Origin: CAWIXB01 sp963839955
Lineage (GTDB): Bacteria > Actinomycetota > Actinomycetes > JACCUZ01
Reading direction: 5' to 3'
DNA: 64,000 nucleotides
Assembly (NCBI GenBank): GCA_963839955.1
Contig: CAWIXB010000001.1
Span: forward strand, 124,001-188,000
Shown piece by piece: positions 33,941 through 43,120 of the stretch. Numbering within the stretch: the first letter of the stretch is position 1; every line of letters begins with the position of its first letter. Under the pieces are notes generated by a model. The model made no database searches. It saw nothing but the letters and a program-made list of their open reading frames with translations, and had not been told where the DNA came from. A program made the translations under genes and the position numbers.

Positions 33941-34847
33941 CCCGGAGGCGCGGCCCGACGTCCCGGCCCCGAGTCCCGTCGACGCGGCGGGACTCGGCCG
34001 GCCGAGAGCCGCCGCCTTCGTCGCGCCCGCGCTGCTGCTGATCGCGGTCTTCCTCGTCTTCCCGGCACTGTGGACGCTCTACCTCGGCCTCACCGACTAC
34101 CGACTCACCGGCATCGCGGCGGCCCGGCCGCAGTTCGTCGGGCTGGAGAACTACACCAACGCCCTCGGGGACGACCGCTTCCTCAGCTCCCTGGGCGCGA
34201 CGCTGCTGTTCGTCTTCGGCTCGGCGATCGTCGGCCAGTCGGTGATGGGCTTCACGCTGGCGTGGACGATGCGCACCGCGCACCGCGTCGTGCGTGGTGT
34301 GGTGGAGACTCTCGTGCTGCTCGCGTGGATCCTGCCGGCGTCGATCGTCGCGTTCCTCTGGATTGCGTTGCTCGACCGCGACGCGGGCACGCTGAACGTG
34401 CTGCTGCGCACGCCCGGCGCCGCGTGGCTCATCGACCACGCAATGCTGAGCATCATCGTCTTCAACACCTGGCGCGGCACTGCCTTCTCGATGCTGTTGT
34501 TCGCCGCCGCCCTCGGTGCCGTGCCCCCGTCGCAGATGGAGACGGCTCGCATGGCAGGGGCGACGGGCTGGCAGATGCTGCGCGACGTCGTGTTCCCGCA
34601 CATCCGGGGTCACGTGCTCACGAATACGCTGCTCATCAGTCTCTGGACGTTCAACGACTTCTCGCCCTACCTCATCACCGCGGGCGGACCCGACGGCGCC
34701 ACCGAGACGCTGCCGGTCTTCATTTACAAGACCGCCATCTTCGACGGGCGGCTCGGCTTCGGTGCCGCGATCTCGCTCCTCATGCTGCTCATCAACCTCG
34801 TCATCGCCGTCTTCTACCTGCGGTTGCTGAGGGAGCGTCGACGGTGA
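33912..34847 (+). CDS. ABC sugar transporter permease, MalF type
   Basis: 311 residues from GTG at 33912, which overlaps the binding-protein gene by 29 bp and has GGAGGAAG upstream. Six membrane segments between about residues 35 and 305. The ABC-coupling EAA loop is seen near residue 215 (TARMAGATGWQMLRDVVFPHI). The N-terminal AFVAPALLLIAVFLVFPALWTLYLGLTDY is the standard opening of MalF/UgpA-type permeases. It forms the membrane channel with the next gene's product and is energised by the ATPase two genes on. Confidence 0.9.
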   Translation: MAQTTSAPTDPEARPDVPAPSPVDAAGLGRPRAAAFVAPALLLIAVFLVFPALWTLYLGLTDYRLTGIAAARPQFVGLENYTNALGDDRFLSSLGATLLFVFGSAIVGQSVMGFTLAWTMRTAHRVVRGVVETLVLLAWILPASIVAFLWIALLDRDAGTLNVLLRTPGAAWLIDHAMLSIIVFNTWRGTAFSMLLFAAALGAVPPSQMETARMAGATGWQMLRDVVFPHIRGHVLTNTLLISLWTFNDFSPYLITAGGPDGATETLPVFIYKTAIFDGRLGFGAAISLLMLLINLVIAVFYLRLLRERRR

Positions 34848-35725
34848 CCGCGACCGACGCCACCCCACGCGCTGCCCGAGAGCGACCTCCCTCGATGTCG
34901 GGCCTCGACCCCCGCGCAGTCGTCCGGCGCATCCTCTACTACACCCTCATCTCGGCAATCACCGCGTTCTTCGCGCTGCCCGTGCTGTGGCTGGTCTTCG
35001 CGCCCTTCGACCAGTCGCCGCAACTGAGCACGTCGCTGCCCACGTGGACGCTCGACAACTTCCGCGAGATCCTCGACAACGACAACGCCGTGCGATCGCT
35101 GGGCAACTCGGTCATCCTGGCCGTGGGTTCCATGGTGTTCGTGACGACGCTGGCCGCTGCGGCGTCGTACGCGCTCTCGCGGGTGCACGTGCCGGGCCGC
35201 GACATCCTGCTGTACGTCTTGCTGCTGCTGTCGTCGATCGTCACGGGTACGGCGGCGATGGTGCCGATCTTCCTGATGATGTTCGAGCTCAACCTCATCG
35301 ACTCGCAGCTCGGCGTGATCCTGGTGCTCAGTGGTGGTCTGCTGCCCGCGGCCATCTTCATCCTCAAGGACTTCATGGACTCCACGCCGCGGTCCTACGA
35401 GGAGTCGGCCCGGGTGTTCGGCGCCGGCCCGCTGCAGATCCTGCGCGACGTCGTGATCCCGGTCGTGCGGCCCGGCATCGCCACCATCGCGGTGTGGACG
35501 ATCGTGAACGTGTGGGGCAACTTCCTCATCCCGTTCATCCTGCTGCGCAGCCCGGACAAGTCGCCGGCCGCCGTGGTGATGTACACCTTCTACACCGAGG
35601 GCGGCCAGGCCAACCTGCCGCTCATCTCGACGTTCTCGTTGCTCTACTCGATACCCGTCGTCGCGATGTACCTGTTCGTGAACCGTCGCTACGGGTTCCG
35701 CTTCCACGGAGGGATCAAGCGCTGA
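34844..35725 (+). CDS. ABC sugar transporter permease, MalG type
   Basis: 293 residues, start GTG overlapping the previous stop in GTGA. Six membrane segments. MalG-type hallmarks: WTLDNFREILDND, NSVILAVGSMVFVTTLAAAASYALSR, and the EAA loop EESARVFGAGPLQILRDVVIPVVRPG near residue 195. The C-terminal FVNRRYGFRFHGGIKR is the usual ending (RGLTAGAVKG-like). It pairs with the MalF-type permease, with translational coupling by overlap on both sides. Confidence 0.9.
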   Translation: MTATDATPRAARERPPSMSGLDPRAVVRRILYYTLISAITAFFALPVLWLVFAPFDQSPQLSTSLPTWTLDNFREILDNDNAVRSLGNSVILAVGSMVFVTTLAAAASYALSRVHVPGRDILLYVLLLLSSIVTGTAAMVPIFLMMFELNLIDSQLGVILVLSGGLLPAAIFILKDFMDSTPRSYEESARVFGAGPLQILRDVVIPVVRPGIATIAVWTIVNVWGNFLIPFILLRSPDKSPAAVVMYTFYTEGGQANLPLISTFSLLYSIPVVAMYLFVNRRYGFRFHGGIKR

Positions 35726-36831
35726 TGGCGGGCATCGTGCTGCGCGACCTGGTCAAGGACTACCCGGGAGGGGTCCGGGCCGTCGACAACCTCGACCTCA
35801 CCGTGGAGGACGGGGAGTTCTTCGCACTGCTCGGGCCGTCCGGCTGTGGCAAGACAACGTTGCTGCGCTCGATCGCCGGGCTCGAGGCCGTCAGCGCCGG
35901 CTCGATCGTGATCGGTGACCGCGACGTGACCCGGCTGGCGCCGGGCGACCGCGACATCGCGATGGTGTTCCAGGACTACGCGCTCTTCCCGCACATGACG
36001 GTGCAGGACAACATCGCCTATCCGTTGCGCATCAAGAAGGTCGGCAAGGCGGAACGCGCGGAGAAGGCCGCCGACACCGCCCGCGGCCTGAGCCTGGGTG
36101 AGCTGCTCGAGCGCCGTCCGGGCCAGCTCTCCGGCGGCCAGCAGCAACGCGCCGCCCTCGCCCGCGCGGTCGCGTGCCACCCGCAGGCGTTCCTCTTCGA
36201 CGAGCCGCTGTCGAACCTCGACGCGCGCCTGCGGCTGGAGGCGCGGACCTTCCTCAAGAAGCTGCAGCGCGACCTCGGCGTCACCACCATCTTCGTCACC
36301 CATGACCAGTCCGAGGCACTCGCGCTCTCCGATCGGATGGCCGTCATGGACGCCGGCCGGGTCCGTCAGCTGGGCACGCCCAGGGAGGTCTTCCAGCGCC
36401 CGGCGAGCACGTTCGTGGCCAGCTTCATCGGGTCCACGCCGATGAACCTCCACGACGCGACCGTTCAGAACGGCTCGCTGCACATCGGGTCGTCGTCGAT
36501 CTCGGTGCCGCCTGCCGTCGCCGACGCGGTGCACGACGGTGACGAGGTCGTGATGGGCGCGCGGCCGGAGTACATGACGCTGCACACCGACGCACGTCCT
36601 GACTCGTTCCAGGGCACTGTCGCGATCGTCGAGAACCTCGGGACGGGCTTCCTGGTGACCGTCGACATCGACGAGGGCATCATCCAGGTCACCGTGCCCG
36701 AGGAGTCGGAGCCGGCCATCGGCTCGCAGGCCTGGGTCACCGCGAGCCCCGAACGCGTGCTGCTCTACGGCAAGGACGACGGCGAGCTGCTCGGCGCCGA
36801 GCCCGACCGCGCGCCCGCGGCGCGGGCCTAG
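35725..36831 (+). CDS. ABC sugar transporter ATPase (MalK/UgpC/PotA type)
   Basis: 368 residues, start overlapping the permease stop (TGATG). Seen: Walker A GPSGCGKTT (residues 37-45), Q-loop VFQDYALFPHMTV, signature LSGGQQQRAALARA, Walker B AFLFDEPLSNLDA, and switch His in FVTHDQSEAL. A C-terminal TOBE regulatory domain of about 110 residues (MGARPEYMTLH, VTASPERVLLYG) follows. Many actinobacterial sugar importers lack their own ATPase and share MsmK/MsiK, so a dedicated ATPase here is notable. The ratio of parts (1 binding protein, 2 permeases, 1 ATPase) makes a complete importer. Confidence 0.9.
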   Translation: MAGIVLRDLVKDYPGGVRAVDNLDLTVEDGEFFALLGPSGCGKTTLLRSIAGLEAVSAGSIVIGDRDVTRLAPGDRDIAMVFQDYALFPHMTVQDNIAYPLRIKKVGKAERAEKAADTARGLSLGELLERRPGQLSGGQQQRAALARAVACHPQAFLFDEPLSNLDARLRLEARTFLKKLQRDLGVTTIFVTHDQSEALALSDRMAVMDAGRVRQLGTPREVFQRPASTFVASFIGSTPMNLHDATVQNGSLHIGSSSISVPPAVADAVHDGDEVVMGARPEYMTLHTDARPDSFQGTVAIVENLGTGFLVTVDIDEGIIQVTVPEESEPAIGSQAWVTASPERVLLYGKDDGELLGAEPDRAPAARA

Positions 36832-36842
36832 CGCGCCCACTC

Positions 36843-38048
36843 ATGGCACAGCGGCCGGTCCGGCACCGTGGTCGCTGGACCCTCGACGACCGCGCCGGCC
36901 AGTTCTACCGCTACCTGCCGGTCGACGTCCCGCCCGGCATCTCGGCGGTCATGGTGCGCCTGATCTACGAATGCGCCGCGGGTGTGCTCGACCTCGGCTG
37001 CTTCGGGCCGGCCGGCTTCCGCGGCTGGTCGGGCGGTGCGAGGTCGACGTTCACGGTCGCCGACACGTGGGCGACGCCGGGCTACCTGCCCGGGCCTGTC
37101 GAGCCGGGGGAGTGGAACATCGTGCTCGGCCTGCACCGGGTGCCGGTCGAGGGAATCGAGTACGACGTCGAGGTGACGCTGTCGTCGGACGTGCTGCCGC
37201 CACTGGACCCGCCGGCGCTGCCCGTCGTGCCGAGTCGCCGACCCACGCGTGACCTCCCGGCCGAGCCCGGACTGCGCTGGCTGGCCGGTGACCTGCACAG
37301 CCACTCGGTGCACTCCGACGGGTCACTGACCGTCGACGAGCTCGCCTGCCTGGCCGTCGAGGCCGGACTCGACTTCCTCGCGGTCACCGACCACAACACC
37401 GTCAGCCACCACCCGCACCTGGCGGCGGCAGCCGGTCGCAGCGGCGTGCAGCTGCTGCCCGGCCAGGAGGTCACGAGGGACCACGGGCACGCCAACGCGT
37501 TCGGCGACATCGGCTGGATCGACTTCCGGCAGCCGGCCGATGAGTGGATGGCCGAGACGGCACGCCGCGGCGGGCTGCTCTCGGTCAACCACCCGCTCGC
37601 CGCCGACTGCGCCTGGCGGCACACCGGCACGGCGCGACCGCCGCTCGCCGAGATCTGGCACTGGACCTGGTCCGACCGCACCTGGGGCGGGCCACTCGCC
37701 TGGTGGGCGGCGTGGGGGCGCGAGGCCGTGGCCGTCGGGGGCAGCGACTTCCACACGCCGGCGCACGGCCGGCCACTCGGCGTACCGACGACGTGGGTGC
37801 AGACCGCGGACGGCGATGTGCTGGCCGCGCTCGCCGCGGGGCGGGTGGCGGTCAATGCCGGCCGGGACGAGCCGCTGCTGCTGCGCGTCGGGGACGAGAT
37901 GGTGGCGCTCGGCGCCGAAGGGACGCTGCTCGTCGACCCGACGGGCGGACGCCGGGTCGTGCCCGGTCAGCGGTACGCCGTGCCCGCGGCAGCTGGCCCG
38001 CACCGGCTGGAGTCCGCGACGAACGCGGTCGTCGCGCTGGCCACCTGA
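36843..38048 (+). CDS. PHP-domain metallohydrolase, CehA/McbA family
   Basis: 401 residues. An N-terminal beta-sandwich-like region (1-130) is followed by a PHP domain: DLHSHSVHSDGSLT (His152, His154 and Asp159), LAVTDHNT (Asp183, His184), SVNHP and GGSDFHTPAHG, which complete a multinuclear metal site. CehA/McbA proteins are actinobacterial and proteobacterial phosphoesterase-like enzymes; the name comes from carbaryl hydrolase, but most act on unknown substrates. It lies 11 bp after the ATPase gene, so it belongs to the mannoside operon and may process a phosphorylated or esterified form of the imported sugar. Confidence 0.85.
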   Translation: MAQRPVRHRGRWTLDDRAGQFYRYLPVDVPPGISAVMVRLIYECAAGVLDLGCFGPAGFRGWSGGARSTFTVADTWATPGYLPGPVEPGEWNIVLGLHRVPVEGIEYDVEVTLSSDVLPPLDPPALPVVPSRRPTRDLPAEPGLRWLAGDLHSHSVHSDGSLTVDELACLAVEAGLDFLAVTDHNTVSHHPHLAAAAGRSGVQLLPGQEVTRDHGHANAFGDIGWIDFRQPADEWMAETARRGGLLSVNHPLAADCAWRHTGTARPPLAEIWHWTWSDRTWGGPLAWWAAWGREAVAVGGSDFHTPAHGRPLGVPTTWVQTADGDVLAALAAGRVAVNAGRDEPLLLRVGDEMVALGAEGTLLVDPTGGRRVVPGQRYAVPAAAGPHRLESATNAVVALAT

Positions 38049-38123
38049 CCGGTCGGCCGGAGTCACCGCCGTCTCTCAGCGTTCTCGCAGCGGCCGTACA
38101 GGATCGGGCCCCATGCTGGCTCC

Positions 38124-38996
38124 ATGACCGACCACGACCTCCATGACCACGACCGGGGACTGTCGCACGACCTCCCCACCCTGCTCAGCCGGCGGCGCGC
38201 GCTGACGCTGTTCGGCGGCGCCGGTGTCGCAGCCGTCCTCGCGGGCTGCTCGGGCGGCGGCGAGCAGCCCTCCGACGCGGCCACGCGGGCCGCGACCACG
38301 ACGGGCGCGGGTGGCAGCCCGTCGACCGGTGGCAGCCCGTCGACGGACCCGAGCACGGCCGCCGCGTCGTCCGGCACCGAGATCCCCGAGGAGACGGCGG
38401 GGCCGTTCCCCGGCGACGGCTCGAACGGCGTCAACGTGCTGACCGAGAGCGGCATCGTGCGCAGCGAGATCACGAACAGCTTCGGGTCGGCCGCCGGTGT
38501 GGCCACCGGGGTGGCGCTGACGATCAGGCTCAAGGTCCTCGACGTCGCGTCGGGCGCGAAGGGGCTCCAGGGCGCGGCGGTGTACCTGTGGCACTGCGAC
38601 CGTGAGGGCAGGTACTCCCTCTACTCCGACGGCGTCACCGACGAGAACTACCTCCGCGGGGTGCAGGAGGCGGACGCCGACGGGTCGGTCACCTTCACCA
38701 GCATCTTTCCCGCCGCCTACCAAGGGCGCTGGCCGCACATCCACTTCGAGGTCTATCCCAGCCTCGACGCGGCCACGTCGGCGAGCGGCAAGCTGCGGAC
38801 GTCACAGCTCGCCCTGCCCGAGGACGCCAGCGCCCGCGTCTACGAGACCGACGGCTACGACTCGAGCCTGCAGAACATGGCCCAGACGTCGCTGGACAGC
38901 GACATGGTCTTCAGCGACGGCTACTCGCTCCAGCTCGCCAAGGTCACCGGTGACGTGGAGACGGGTCTGACGGCCACGCTCAACGTTCCGGTCTGA
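38124..38996 (+). CDS. Tat-exported intradiol-dioxygenase-like lipoprotein
   Basis: 290 residues. A twin-arginine motif SRRRALTLF (residues 22-30), a hydrophobic stretch and a lipobox LAGC with Cys42 suggest Tat export and lipid anchoring. A Ser/Thr/Gly linker (44-85) leads to an intradiol ring-cleavage dioxygenase fold: AAVYLWHCDREGRYSLYSDG and WPHIHFEV supply Tyr/His iron ligands (LWH, YSLY, HIH). Secreted proteins of this kind are common in actinobacteria, and catecholic or aromatic substrates are usual. The protein precedes the GGDEF-EAL gene, which is convergent with it. Substrate unknown. Confidence 0.83.
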   Translation: MTDHDLHDHDRGLSHDLPTLLSRRRALTLFGGAGVAAVLAGCSGGGEQPSDAATRAATTTGAGGSPSTGGSPSTDPSTAAASSGTEIPEETAGPFPGDGSNGVNVLTESGIVRSEITNSFGSAAGVATGVALTIRLKVLDVASGAKGLQGAAVYLWHCDREGRYSLYSDGVTDENYLRGVQEADADGSVTFTSIFPAAYQGRWPHIHFEVYPSLDAATSASGKLRTSQLALPEDASARVYETDGYDSSLQNMAQTSLDSDMVFSDGYSLQLAKVTGDVETGLTATLNVPV

Positions 38997-39023
38997 GCCG
39001 CTGCGCCCCGGAGCGCTGTGCTC

Positions 39024-41579
39024 TCATGGCAGCCGCGACGTAGGGACAACCGCAGTCTCGGCGGTGGTCGTTGTCCGGAGCAGTTCCGCCAGCTCGTCTG
39101 CGGGCACGGGTCGCGCGAGCAGAAAGCCTTGACCGTAGTTGCACTCGAGCTCGATCAGTGTGGACAGCTGCGAAGCTGTTTCGATGCCCTCGCCGGTGAC
39201 TCGCAAGCCGAGCGCCTTCGCCAACGCGACGATGGCGTACACGACCGCCCGGGCCTCCGGGTCCTGGTCGAGTCTTGCCACGAAGCTCCGGTCTATCTTC
39301 AGGATGTCCAGTGGCATGCTGCTGAGGCGACTCAGCGATGAGTACCCGGTGCCGAAGTCGTCCATCGCCAGCTGCACGGACATCCACCGCAGCTGCTGCA
39401 GCGTCGCTGACGCCCCCTCGAAGTTCTCGAGCATGGCGCTCTCAGTGAGCTCCAGTATCAGGGAGCCGGCATCCAACCCGCTTTCGCGCAACGCGGACTC
39501 GACGTCTTGGATGAAGCTGGCGTCCTGGAGCTGGCGTGCGGAGACATTGACGCTCATCGACAGCTTGGCCGCTTGGGGCAAGTCGGTCCGCCAGCGGGCG
39601 AGTTGTCGGCACGCCTCGTGCAACACCCAGCGACCGATCGGGCGGATGAGCCCGGTCTCGTCGGCGACCGGGATGAACTCGCCCGGGGGGACAAGGGTGC
39701 CGTCGGGCCGCCGCCAGCGAACGAGGGCCTCAACGCCCACGATCTGGTCAGCTGCCAACCACTGGATGGGCTGGTAGTGCAGTTCGAACTGCTCGTCGTC
39801 GATGGCTCGGCGCAGGTCGTTCTCGATGGTCAGCCGGGTGACGGCTCGGGCATGCATCGAGGGCTCGAACTCTGCGTGCCGGGACCTGCCGCGAGCCTTG
39901 GCCACGTACATGGCGGCGTCGGCGTCCCGCAGCAGCGCCTCGGGCCGGTCGTGCATGGCGACGCCGACCGCGATGCCGATGCTGGCGGTCACGAAGACGG
40001 ACTGCCCGGACAGCTCGAAGGGTGATTCGAGCCGGCTCGCGATCCGCCTGGCCACCGCAACAGGCTCACGGTTCGCACCGTCGGACAGCAGCACAGTGAA
40101 CTCGTCACCGCCCAGGCGGGCAAGGGTGTCCCCTTCTCGCAGACAGCGGGCCAGCCGTTTGGCGACATCGCAGAGGAGCTGGTCCCCGGCGTCGTGACCA
40201 AGGCTGTCGTTGACCACCTTGAAGTGGTCCAGATCGACGAAGAGCAGCCCTACGGTCTGCCCGCGCTGCCGGAGCGCGTGCTCCAGTCGGTCCTGGAACA
40301 ATGCTCGGTTCGGCAAGCCAGTCAGCGCGTCATGGAACGCCTGCTGGGTCAACTGCTCCTCGAACAGCGCTCTTTCGGTGACGTCGCGGTAGTTGAGCAC
40401 CAGGCCGCGAACCGTCGGGTCGTCAAGGAGGTCTGTGGCGGTGATCTCGAAGCGTCTGGGCGGTTGCCCTTCCCCGAGCGGCCGCATGAGGACCTCCCCC
40501 ACGGTGGGCATTCCCAGCCGCAGCTGGGACCGCGCGAACAGCCGTCGGGCGACGTCCTGGTCGCTCGGCTCGACGAGGTCCATGAACGACCGGCCGATGA
40601 TCTCCTCGCTCGGGTAACCAAGGACCTGCTCGATCGCCGGGCTCTGGTAGCGGATGACGTCGTCGGCACCGATCACGGTGAAGACGTCGGAGGCGTGGTG
40701 TACCAGGGCCCGGAAGCGCTGCTCGCTCTCGCGCAGATCGGTTCCGCTCTTCTGGAGGGTCCGCGCCATGGCGTTGAAGGCGTTGCCCAGCTGGGCCATC
40801 TCGTCGTGGCCGCTCACCGTGATGCGATGCGACAGGTCGTCCGACCCGAGCCGGACAGCCGCGTCCTTCAGCGACAGCAGAGGACGGGTGATCGAGAGGC
40901 TCACCCGTCGGGCCAGGAACAAGGCAATGGTCGAGCCGATGAGGAGCGCGAAGAGGCTGGCCAGCAGCTGGTTCTGCTCCCGCTGCCGCAGGCCCGCGAT
41001 CTCGTCGGCAACCTGGTTGCCGTTGAGCGACTGCAGGTCGCCCAAGACGGAGGCCGCGTTGTCGATGTGCTCGTGGAAGGGATCGAGCCGGTCGTCGGCA
41101 TCGTCTCCGCTCGGCTGCACCGTCGCCGTCTCGATGTCGGCCTTGCCCATCTCCCACAGTGCGCCGGCCTCCGTTGCGAGCTGACGCTCCTGTTTCGTGG
41201 CCAGGGTCTGAAGGGCTTCGAAACTCCTGTCGATCTCCGAGCTGAGCGCGACGAACTGTCCGGCCGTGGCAGGGTCACCCTGCTCGACGGCATCCTCGCC
41301 CAGGTCGTCAGCCTCCACCAGCATGTCCCGGCTCGACTCGATCAGGTGGGACTCGTCGACAGTCTCCTGGCGGAACTCCTCGAGCGCCGAGATCGACAAG
41401 CGGAACGTGACAACCCCTGCGCCAGCGACCACCAGGACCGGCAGCAGCATGGTCACGAGCGCCAGCCGCAGCCGGCGGACGATCGATGACCGGGTGGCAG
41501 GAAACTCTCCGACGGACCGCACCCGGCCGAGCAAGGTCCGCTTGGTGCGGCTACGCGACGTCTCCTGTGTGATCACCAT
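39024..41579 (-). CDS. Membrane sensor c-di-GMP protein (HAMP-PAS-GGDEF-EAL)
   Basis: 851 residues. Order: membrane helix about 38-58, an extracytoplasmic helical sensor region (about 60-205, rich in Glu), second helix about 208-226, HAMP (about 228-280), PAS (about 290-405, VIGADDVIRYQSPAIEQVLG), GGDEF (about 415-575, intact RLGGDEFTVLL), EAL (about 590-840, with EALVRW, NVSARQLQD, ELTESAMLE, DDFGTGYSSLSRL and DGIxxAS-type GEGIETASQL). Both enzymatic motifs look complete, so it may make or break c-di-GMP. Its upstream region is shared with the zinc-ribbon gene. It is convergent with the dioxygenase-like gene. Confidence 0.9.
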   Translation of the reverse strand: MVITQETSRSRTKRTLLGRVRSVGEFPATRSSIVRRLRLALVTMLLPVLVVAGAGVVTFRLSISALEEFRQETVDESHLIESSRDMLVEADDLGEDAVEQGDPATAGQFVALSSEIDRSFEALQTLATKQERQLATEAGALWEMGKADIETATVQPSGDDADDRLDPFHEHIDNAASVLGDLQSLNGNQVADEIAGLRQREQNQLLASLFALLIGSTIALFLARRVSLSITRPLLSLKDAAVRLGSDDLSHRITVSGHDEMAQLGNAFNAMARTLQKSGTDLRESEQRFRALVHHASDVFTVIGADDVIRYQSPAIEQVLGYPSEEIIGRSFMDLVEPSDQDVARRLFARSQLRLGMPTVGEVLMRPLGEGQPPRRFEITATDLLDDPTVRGLVLNYRDVTERALFEEQLTQQAFHDALTGLPNRALFQDRLEHALRQRGQTVGLLFVDLDHFKVVNDSLGHDAGDQLLCDVAKRLARCLREGDTLARLGGDEFTVLLSDGANREPVAVARRIASRLESPFELSGQSVFVTASIGIAVGVAMHDRPEALLRDADAAMYVAKARGRSRHAEFEPSMHARAVTRLTIENDLRRAIDDEQFELHYQPIQWLAADQIVGVEALVRWRRPDGTLVPPGEFIPVADETGLIRPIGRWVLHEACRQLARWRTDLPQAAKLSMSVNVSARQLQDASFIQDVESALRESGLDAGSLILELTESAMLENFEGASATLQQLRWMSVQLAMDDFGTGYSSLSRLSSMPLDILKIDRSFVARLDQDPEARAVVYAIVALAKALGLRVTGEGIETASQLSTLIELECNYGQGFLLARPVPADELAELLRTTTTAETAVVPTSRLP

Positions 41580-41854
41580 GCCTGGACCTTCGACCGAGGC
41601 AATGACCCCCTTATAGGGACTTAGGTCCCCTTTCGGGAGAGGCTGCGCCTGACGTGTCTCGGCTGACGCCCAATTGGCCTAAGCAACTGGTCGGGCGGCG
41701 CGCCACCGTGGGGCCACCGAACGCACTTCGTCCGGATCAGCCTCGAACGCACCGTTTCGCGGGTGGTGTATCTCCGGCCGGGGCTCAAGTCTCCTGCAAG
41801 TCGACTGACAGAGCTGCGCGCCAGAGTGCAGCCTAGAAGCCGAAGGAGGCCGCC
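41580..41854. promoter_or_regulatory. Divergent promoter region with a 35-bp element
   Basis: The 275-bp gap between the GGDEF-EAL gene and the zinc-ribbon gene holds GGCTGACGCCCAATTGG at 41661, the first part of a 35-bp sequence that recurs at 63068-63102 (minus strand, 30 of 35 identical). AGGAGG lies just before 41855. Confidence 0.5.
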
Positions 41855-42208
41855 ATGTCGATCTACACGCTCACCTGCCCCGAGTGCTCTGCCCAGATCA
41901 CCCTGTCCGGCCGCCGCCTCCTCGTGCGTGTCGACTCCGAGGACGCCACCTCGGGCGAGGTGCTGTTCACCTGCCTGATGTGCCACCAGGCCGTCACCGT
42001 GCCGGTCGGCGTCGACATGGTCGCGGTGCTCGTCACCAGCGGCGTGACCTTCCTGAGTCTGTCCGAGCAGCCCGTCGAGCACCCCGAGTCCCGGGTCGAC
42101 GGCCCGGCGTTCACCCCCGACGACCTGCTCGACCTGCACACCGCCCTCGAGGGCGCCGACTGGTTCACCGCCCTCGCGGGCGTCGCCGACGTCGCCGACG
42201 CAGCCTGA
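41855..42208 (+). CDS. Small protein with zinc-ribbon-like Cys pairs
   Basis: 117 residues, AGGAGG upstream. CPEC at residues 8-11 and CLMC near 40-43 (separated by about 28 residues) form a probable zinc knuckle/ribbon. Between them is a beta-rich stretch (RRLLVRVDSEDATSGEVLF) and after them VTVPVGVDMVAVLVTSGVTFLSL. The C-terminal third (about 80-115) is a helix typical of a small binding domain (FTPDDLLDLHTALEGADWFTAL). Proteins of this composition are common near signalling genes in actinobacteria, but I recognise no named family. Confidence 0.6.
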   Translation: MSIYTLTCPECSAQITLSGRRLLVRVDSEDATSGEVLFTCLMCHQAVTVPVGVDMVAVLVTSGVTFLSLSEQPVEHPESRVDGPAFTPDDLLDLHTALEGADWFTALAGVADVADAA

Positions 42209-42242
42209 GGACGGCGGCGCGAGCCGTTCGCAAGGGCCTCAG

Positions 42243-42974
42243 TCACCCACTCGCGCTTCGGCCGACCGCAGCGGAACGGCTCGTCACCTTGAGCCGCGCG
42301 AACACGTTCTCCAGGTGTTTGCGAACCGTGCTCTCGGAGATGTCCATCCGGCGGGCGATCTGCTCGTTGCTGAACCCGGCGGAGACGTAGCGCATGACTT
42401 CCTGCTGGCGAGCCGTGAGTGGCTCGACCCCGAGGCGGCGGCGCTCAGCGGTGACGTAGGCCTCGTGCAGATGCGGCCGCAGCAGGGCCAGGATGGCCCG
42501 GTCCCGGTCGCCGAAGTCAGGGCCGTGACCCCGACCGAACGTCACCTTCAGGTACCGGGAGGGTCCGGCCGGAAGGCAGAGCAGGATCTCGTGCTCGATA
42601 TCCCGCCCACGCAGGAAACCGGCGTACATCGGCGTCTGGTGATACTGCCGGTCGGAGTAGAAGTCGCTGATCATCGTCACCGAGCGCAGGTCACCCGTGC
42701 GTTGTGGATAAGAACAATGCAGATAGCTCCAGAACTGCTCCCGCCAAAATTCCTCCGAGAACTCGCAGTCCTCCGGCACCGGCAGGTCCTGCGACGCGAA
42801 CTCGCCCAGCGTCGCCTCGTCCTGCCCTGACACACCGAGCCCGTCGCAGTCGATGAGTCCCTTGAGCTCGTGCAGCAGCGGCCAGGGCAGGACCGGCCCG
42901 TCGTCGACGTGGTCCACGCAGTCGATGACGTTGAGCACACCGCGAAGGTCGCGTTCGCCGAGGTTGACCGCCAT
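42243..42974 (-). CDS. LuxR-family response regulator-like transcription factor
   Basis: 243 residues from ATG at 42974 with AGGGAGG upstream. The C-terminus is a LuxR/FixJ helix-turn-helix: LTARQQEVMRYVSAGFSNEQIARRMDISESTVRKHLENVFARL (residues about 180-222). The N-terminal 170 residues are a non-receiver input region (no phosphorylatable Asp triad visible) with WREQFWSYLHCSYPQ and PMYAGFLRGRDIEHEILLCLP, as in the LuxR proteins with GAF-like inputs common in actinobacteria. Probably a dimeric DNA-binding regulator responding to an unknown ligand. Divergent from the small secreted protein gene. Confidence 0.82.
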   Translation of the reverse strand: MAVNLGERDLRGVLNVIDCVDHVDDGPVLPWPLLHELKGLIDCDGLGVSGQDEATLGEFASQDLPVPEDCEFSEEFWREQFWSYLHCSYPQRTGDLRSVTMISDFYSDRQYHQTPMYAGFLRGRDIEHEILLCLPAGPSRYLKVTFGRGHGPDFGDRDRAILALLRPHLHEAYVTAERRRLGVEPLTARQQEVMRYVSAGFSNEQIARRMDISESTVRKHLENVFARLKVTSRSAAVGRSASG

Positions 42975-43120
42975 CGCAGCCTCCCTAGGCCCAGATGAGT
43001 CCACCCGAAATCGACGCTACGCCGCGATCAGGGCGCCCGCCATAGGCGGAAGCGCCAATAGCGAGGCACCTGCTTGCGGCTCACCGTGGGATCACCAGTC
43101 AGTCCAAGGAGGACGAAGAC

